Below, piece by piece: positions 57,690 to 64,000 of a stretch of 64,000 bases of DNA. Each line of letters starts with the position of its first letter. Positions within the stretch are counted from its first letter, which is position 1. The translations under genes were made by a program, and so were the position numbers. The notes beneath the pieces are model-generated. The model made no database searches and was not told the DNA's origin. It saw nothing but the letters and a program-made list of their open reading frames with translations. Source of the stretch: Dendrocalamus latiflorus (taxonomy: Eukaryota; Streptophyta; Magnoliopsida; Poales; Poaceae); the NCBI GenBank assembly GCA_017311315.1, contig CM029671.1, positions 21,946,565-22,010,564 of the forward strand. Direction: 5' to 3'.

Positions 57690-59075
57690 TTGATAAGAAA
57701 AAAGGTTTTCGCGTATAGATAATAGCCTCATCCATTCTTGCTCTCATCCGAATATAGACAACGTGTAGCTACATATTTATTTAGTACGTATTTAGTGAAT
57801 GCATGTTGACAAATAATAATATTTATAATAAGAAATCAGTCATGTCGAAACCCACAACATTGAAAGTGTATTACGGTGTTGGTACCATTCGTGAAGGCCT
57901 ATACGGTGTTGACCTGATTGCCAGGCATGCATTGTTGTTCGATGACACAATATTGATTGCCAGGCACAAGGGGTATGTGGGAAGTGTCTAAGTCAATTAA
58001 GGACTGGTCTGTAAACAACTACAATAAAGCCCTTTTCATACTACCACAAGGCTAGTATGAGACAATCATGACTGATTAATTTCCAGGTCCCAACTTGAGT
58101 TTCATTGTAGGTTGAAAGTGAGCATGGCGTAGACCATGTGAAGTCTCACTCGGCTCAAGAGGGGATCCTGATTTAGTGGATTTCTTATTAGGATGAAATC
58201 TTAGTGTTGGCTTAGCCAGGTTGAAAGCTTTGCATTTGTAAAATTCTTGTCATGATCTCTCAGACGCACACCTAAGGAAGTCTGCTAATCGTGTAGAAAT
58301 ATAAGTTGATCATGTCTTATGGATAAAGTTATACAACCTCTACAGAATGTATAAACTATCCTGGATAGCCATACACACGGTCACGGGCAAGCCGAGTAAA
58401 GTTTTCATGGATTATACTTTAGTTTTAAAAATGGTTTTTAAAAAGCTTATGGATGGATGAAATCCAAATGAGATCTTTTGGAGAAAAGATGGTCCGGGTG
58501 GGATGTCCACGATTAGGTTAGTGTAGGGAATGGACCTGCACTAACGGTATTAATTTCATTTACAATACTGTTTTTACTTATTGTATCAAATTCAACAATT
58601 TCTAATCTATTTATTATATTTCTTTAAATGTTATTTTACGCTCAAATAACCCTATATGTCTTCTTTTGTTGCCTTTATCCTTATATTGTATTCTCGCGTG
58701 TGACGTGCGCAGTATAAATTTGTACTCACCCTTGCTATCTTATCTCACAGGAGAACAACTTTGACTACAGTAAAGACCTGGACGAGTAGGTCACGTCTTA
58801 CTATCATTTGCTTGTGGGTAGGCTTGTTGGACTTCTTCCGCTTCGGTGTTTATCTTTCGCTGCTTATGTTTAAATTTAGCCTATGAGTCGTGGATGTAAT
58901 CTGTAACATCCTGGAAATTCGAATTTGAAAATATAAAGTTCTTAAATTATTTTACAATATGTTCTGTTGAAATTTGGATTTTTATGGCATTTCTTTCGAA
59001 TTGGTTGAGGTTCCAAAAATTTAAGAAGCTCAAAAAGAAACGAAACAGTAATAAGACCCTAAAAGGAAATGTGCA

Positions 59076-59119
<44 letters not shown>

Positions 59120-62100
59120 GTATATATATATATACGTGAATATGTATAAATAAAACAAATAGCAATGAACAAAAACAAAAGAATAAAAAAAGAGATGAAG
59201 CCAGGCTGGCCCAGCTCCCCCGCTTCCCCCCGGCCTTCGCTTTCTGGCCAGTGGGCCACCCTCCCTGCGCCATCTCCACCGCTGGCCAGTGGGCCCCCCT
59301 CCATTCCGCCACCTCTCCCTGGCCTCGCGGGCCCCCGAGCGCCGTTCGCTCCTCCTCTCCCACTCGCACCCGCGCAGGCCTCCCCTCTCCTTCCTCCCTC
59401 TTTCTTCCTCCAGCGCGCAGCGCTCTCTTTCCTCGCTCCTCGCGCGTGCTCTGCCCTCTGACCTCGCAGCGCTACGTCCCATCCCCTCTCCCCTCTGCGC
59501 CACTCACTGCCCTCTGCGCTGCGCCCTCGCCGCGTCGAGCCCCGCGCCCTCTCCTCCCGAGCCGCGCGCCCGGTTTTTGCCCGGTGGTCCGCCGCCACCG
59601 CCCGGCCCGCCGCCTCCGTTCGATCCCCCGCCATCGCGCTCTCCGCCCCCTCTGTGTCCATAAAACACCTCCAACCCCTCCACGTTCCCCTGCGCATACT
59701 CCTCCTTCCCCATCGCTCCCTCGTCTTTTCCCCAAATCCCCGGCCGCCGCCGCCATTCTTTCCACCACCGCCTCCTCGGCTGAACGTTTCCCGATTCATC
59801 ATGGGGGAAGCACCATTTCGGCGACCTCAACTTGCCTTAGCCGTCAATCGAAGCTCCCGCCGCCCGAGCTCCCTCCTCACCGTGCGCCACCGCCGTGCGA
59901 CTCCACTTTCCGCCGCCGGCGCGCCTCGGTGACTCCCCGGCCCAGCCCGTTGCGCGGTAAGCTTCCCCACCGCTCCCTCCTGCTCATGCGTGCGCCGCCT
60001 CTCCCTCTCTCTTTCCCGATCGCTGGCGCCTCTTCCCCACCTCACCGGCCACCGCCCGAGCAACCGCCCCGCCGACTTGCGCCATTCTGGACCGCGCCGC
60101 CTTCCCCACCGGCTTGCACAACCTCCCGGGACCCCATTTTGCTAGCTCACCCCGCCTCTCTGACCTTCCCTCACCGGAGCCCTGCCGCCGGCCGTGCGCC
60201 CCCCCACAACCCCTGTTTCGGCCGGCTGGTTTATTTTGGACATATCTGCAAACCGAGGAAAGATGTATTAGCTAGCATGCCATGAACACAGTTTATAGCT
60301 TAGAAATTTCATCAAGGATGGAACAACAAGTTCTCCCCTATCTAGTAAAACTATAGAAATGACATTAGAACTAATTAGTAAAGATTACAAAAATCATAGA
60401 TGTCTATCATAAGAATAAATCATAGCTATTGTTTTTAGACAATAGAACTTAAGTAAAAGAAGTAGGACAAGTTAGTTTGCCCCTTAAATTAAAGTATGCT
60501 TTAGGTATACATTGTATGGACCTTGGTAATTAAAAATTGTGAAAGCCCTTTTCGTAATAGCTAATACAATTCAATTAGCATAAACTCAAATGGAGTGCAT
60601 ATAATCTAGTTGTAGATATATATGTAGTAAACAGTAGGAAGAAAATGGATCAAAAATCAAATTGGATTTAATATTGGCTAAAGTCACATGTTAATCAAGA
60701 CTAACAAACTGATTATTTTCCAAGGATTAAGTTATTTGAATATTAGGTAATATAGATTTACAAATAGAAATCATCTTGCATATAAATTACTTAAGATCAA
60801 AACTTAAAAGGGTAGGCTTTATATAGATCATATGTAACTAAAATATAAATATCATGAGAGCCCTTTTTAAAATAATAGCAAATATAAATAGTTATCATAA
60901 AACCAAATAAAAGTACAATAACCTATAATCTAGTGATGAATATGTATATGGAGCACTAGTGAACCTCAGTTCTCCGAGCATCATAAACTAAGTACCATAC
61001 CGAAGTACGACTTCATAAGTCTAATAAAAGAAACCCATGGGTCGTTAGTTGTTAAAAATAATCTTGTTAAACCTACACCTTAGTAAACAAGTTAATATTA
61101 GGCCCGCATAAAATAATATGTCTTTCCTTTGCTAAATATATGTATATATACATAGACTATAAAGCCAACTTAATAAATCAACAAATGTATGCATTGTGCA
61201 TAAAATGCATACCTTAATTCGTAAATGCTAACCTTAGCAAAATAATGTTCGACTAAATTCATACATATACATACATATATATATATCTTAACTCAGGGAA
61301 CTTCCTTGATAAATAAAAAAAATAATAATAATAAAAGAAACTGTTAATAAAAGATCGATTCATCACTGGCCTTGCCTCAAATCACCCGAATCACCTATTA
61401 ACTCATGATAAAGCAAAAAGATGATTTTATTCGGATTTATTTGGATCCTTTGAGTTATTTGCTTTTATTTGGATTCAGTCGTTCGTAGTGTAATTAGAGA
61501 TGGGAGTCGTGAAGATCCAACAGATCAAGCGAGATCAAGTTCAAAGTGAAGATAGAGATCAAAAGATCAAGATAAAGCATTGTGTGAGCTCAAGACAAAC
61601 CGCACCAGGCGAGTCAATACTTTGATCATGTTGAACCTACATTTTCTGCAAATTATTTTTGTTTAAATTATCAAATTGCATGCTGTTATCTTATATGCCA
61701 ATACATGTTTAATTTAAGACTTTAGTTATATGTCCATTGTTTAATTGATTAATATTACACCTCCTTTGGGATACTTGAATATGTGAACCTTGTCGCCCTA
61801 GCAAAATTATAATGGTAACCTTTTAAAAATAAGTCCTTAATTATATGCCATGCTTAGTACTGCATAAATACTCAGGGGCACTGAAATGTCCCAAACATCA
61901 TTGTCATTTGAAATCATGAGAAACTGGTTTGGGCAGTCATGGTGGGAATGACTGGTATATTTTGACATGATTATTTTATGCTCCCAAAAATCCTAACTTG
62001 CTTAAATATCTGAGCGGATGGTTTGGGGGCTGGTAAGTGGTGCGGTGGGAGCACAAATTGTGGAGTGTGGTAGAACCGCTCAGATAATACTAAGGACTGA

Positions 62101-64000
62101 ATCTTGTGATGATCTCCTGATGTAAAACAGTACAACCACAAGTCTATAATGGGTACGACCTAGCTGAATAACTTGCAAGGGTTTAGTTCAGATATCACCG
62201 AGGAAAGTGGGTGCCATGGTGTACTGGTTTACTCACAGTGAGGCACAGGGTGTACTGTACTCGCACGGCGCAAGAGGGGGCTTCTGACTGTGGTGGTGTA
62301 ACCCTTCAGCGGTGAAACCTCAGCGTGGGTGGTGTCTAGCTAGATCGGAGTAAGGTAAAGGCTTTGTGATAAATTATCTGGGTCTCATGCCTAAGGAAGC
62401 ATGTTGGCAAAAAGGATAGTTCATCTCTTGTGGTGAAAGTGTACAAACTCTACAGAGTCAAAACTATTCGAATAGCCGTGCCCGCGGTCAAGGGCGGACA
62501 TGGGAACTTACTCGAGATAGTTCTATTTAAAAATGTTTGGAAAATGGGAATGAAAAAGTGGAGGGCAGCGGAAAGCCCTGATTTGAGTTGTCCTGGGTGT
62601 CGTCCCAGTGGTAAGTTAAGCGGCTATAACGCTGAAAGATGTTATACGGTGTGATGCCGTATATATGGAAAAATTATGGTGATATTAGGCATATGGTGTG
62701 ATGCCATATGTATGGAAATTCATGTTAATATTCCTTGAACATTATGTTTTGTTCCAAAGCTGCTAGGTGTTAGGAAATTTTATGTATTGTATTTCAAATA
62801 GTGGCATTTCTATTCTTACAAAATAAAATATGGGTGGAATAAACAGGGTCATAAGTAAAGGAGATGGAAGTTTGTGGTAATAACATAAAGATCTTGGTGG
62901 ACTCAGGTCGATTATAAAAAGGAAATGATAGTGTGGGATCTGGGAGAAGTAATTTGGTGGAAGCTAAATGAGTATATAGGTTAGATAGATGATTTAAATG
63001 ATTTTTGGAGTATTAGGGATGCAAAGGTAATTACGGGATGACAACACTGATAACTAATATAAATTCTTGGAAGATGATGGCAGTAATGGGATTAACAGGA
63101 TTGGATCAAATACTAGATGGATGAATTGAATTTCTAGGAATATTGGAGGAATGATAACAATTATTGGATTATAATCTTGATCAATGATATTCTGGGTGGA
63201 TGTATCCTAGTGAGTCGTAGACTTAATCGTTGATACTTTTGGTGGATGTATACTAGTGAGTCGTAGACTTGATCATTAATATTCTTGGGGATGTATACTA
63301 GTGAATTAGTTAGAAATATATAGTAGAAAATAAGATTAATTATTGGGAGGACAGATTATGGTTTTAGATCAGTAACAAAGGGATTGAATGATTAGGAAGT
63401 CCCGATCCGAAGGATTTCGGTGGATTTAAAAGCAATTATGTTGGATAGTCATTGGAAGTTAGAAATGAAGAGTTGTTAATTAGCAACAACAAAATTGGAT
63501 TTTCGAATACAAAAGAATATGATCGGTGGATTGAATAGAGAATGACACATGTTGTTTAGAGTTTAGAGAGCACTCAATAAAGGAAGTGTAATCTTACTGG
63601 ATTAAGTCAATTATGGCAATCGCTGTTGGGAGTCTTAGACAGAAGTTAATAAAGAGCGTGAGTCTTTGGTGGATTAAGTCGATGATGTCATTTGCAGTGA
63701 GGAGTCTTTAGGTCACGATAACAACAATATGATATAATAATAGAAATGCTACTAGATGCGTTTATGGCAAATAAAACAACCCGAGCCTCTCCTTTGTTAA
63801 GCTATGCATATTATCTATTTGCATTCTGTGTATTGGCTCGCGGAGCACGGGGTCGGAGTGCTCATGCTCGCTTTTGCGACAAAATTCAGAATCAGGAATC
63901 AAATCACCTCGCCTCAGCAACAAGATTGGACAAGCTGGCCGAGGAGATGAAGATGTCAAGGGCTAGGTCGCGAACCTCCAGTTGGCTGCCTGTGGGCATG
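57690..64000. mobile_element. LTR-retrotransposon-like repeat DNA to the window end
   Basis: No gene is recognised in 6.3 kb. 58325-58410 and 62440-62510 share a word order typical of grass Ty3/gypsy LTRs (ctctacagag..., actattcgaatagccgtg, cggtcaagggcgga and diverged forms). A possible LTR start, TGTAACATCC, is at 58902, preceding a GC-rich centre (59190-60230) like that of the LTRs at 29.7 and 37.6 kb. No matching end or TSD was found. 63190-63305 has an imperfect tandem repeat (ggatgtatactagtgagtcg). No gag, pol or env homology was seen. Confidence 0.5.
59080..59135. repeat. (TA)n microsatellite
   Basis: A ta run of about 56 nt, interrupted by a few tg/ac units. Confidence 0.95.

Noticed and set aside
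59251..60285. 344-codon Pro/Ser/Arg frame
   Set aside because: C-rich composition inside probable LTR sequence. No domain, and similar frames occur in the GC-rich centres of the LTRs at 30 and 38 kb.
58902..62700. Complete LTR starting TGTAACATCC
   Set aside because: No matching end, TSD or primer-binding site could be found, so only a general retrotransposon-like call is made.

Overview
The window is nuclear DNA from a flowering plant, almost certainly a grass (Poaceae). The genes are intron-rich with very GC-rich first exons, and the intergenic DNA is dominated by LTR retrotransposon pieces, MITEs, Helitron and MULE-type sequences. No prokaryotic operon, CRISPR array or organelle gene set is present. 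I cannot name the species. I recall that rice carries a tandem ENT cluster on chromosome 7, so this may be the syntenic region, but that is memory and was not checked.

Layout. 0.9-1.7 kb: a decayed, intron-containing copy of nuclear petC (Rieske subunit). 2.7-3.8 kb (-): an intact single-exon PB1-domain gene. 5.3-13.4 kb: a candidate 8.15-kb Helitron on + whose 3' end (hairpin plus CTAG) is clear. It carries the first four exons of a SEND1-type XPG nuclease (still one open frame), a TORTIFOLIA1/SPIRAL2-like exon, two exons of a DWNN-domain (RBBP6/PQT3-like) gene, and a truncated Helitron helicase. 15.2-17.6 kb: a 167-bp hAT MITE with an 8-bp target-site duplication (TSD), and a 922-bp near-perfect palindrome with a 10-bp TSD. 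18.3-41.5 kb (-): a tandem array of equilibrative nucleoside transporter (ENT) genes. ENT-A and ENT-C are intact (both 418 aa, identical exon sizes), ENT-B is a full-length pseudogene, and ENT-D survives as two exon fragments separated by a retrotransposon. Elements in and around the array include a truncated LINE about 100 bp upstream of ENT-A, a solo LTR with TAGGC TSD, a Ty3/gypsy pol remnant, and a 5' LTR plus primer-binding site of the solo-LTR family.

42.2-48.2 kb (+): a six-exon gene modelled at 665 aa, with a long acidic N-terminus, a WRC domain, a RING-like finger and a zinc ribbon as in the N-terminal half of plant KDM3/JMJ25-type proteins, but no JmjC domain. 50.5-51.4 kb: a second Helitron-like 5' end followed by a broken first exon of an importin-13/TNPO3 (MOS14)-like gene. 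54.5-57.0 kb (-): an intact two-exon gene for a SPARK-domain, probably GPI-anchored protein like At4g28100. 57.1-64 kb: only repeat DNA that looks LTR-derived.

The genes do not form a pathway. The biological content is ordinary plant genes (signalling scaffold, nucleoside transport, chromatin, cell surface) plus a good record of transposon-driven exon capture, tandem duplication and decay. All exon boundaries are read by eye from splice consensus and family homology, without transcript data.
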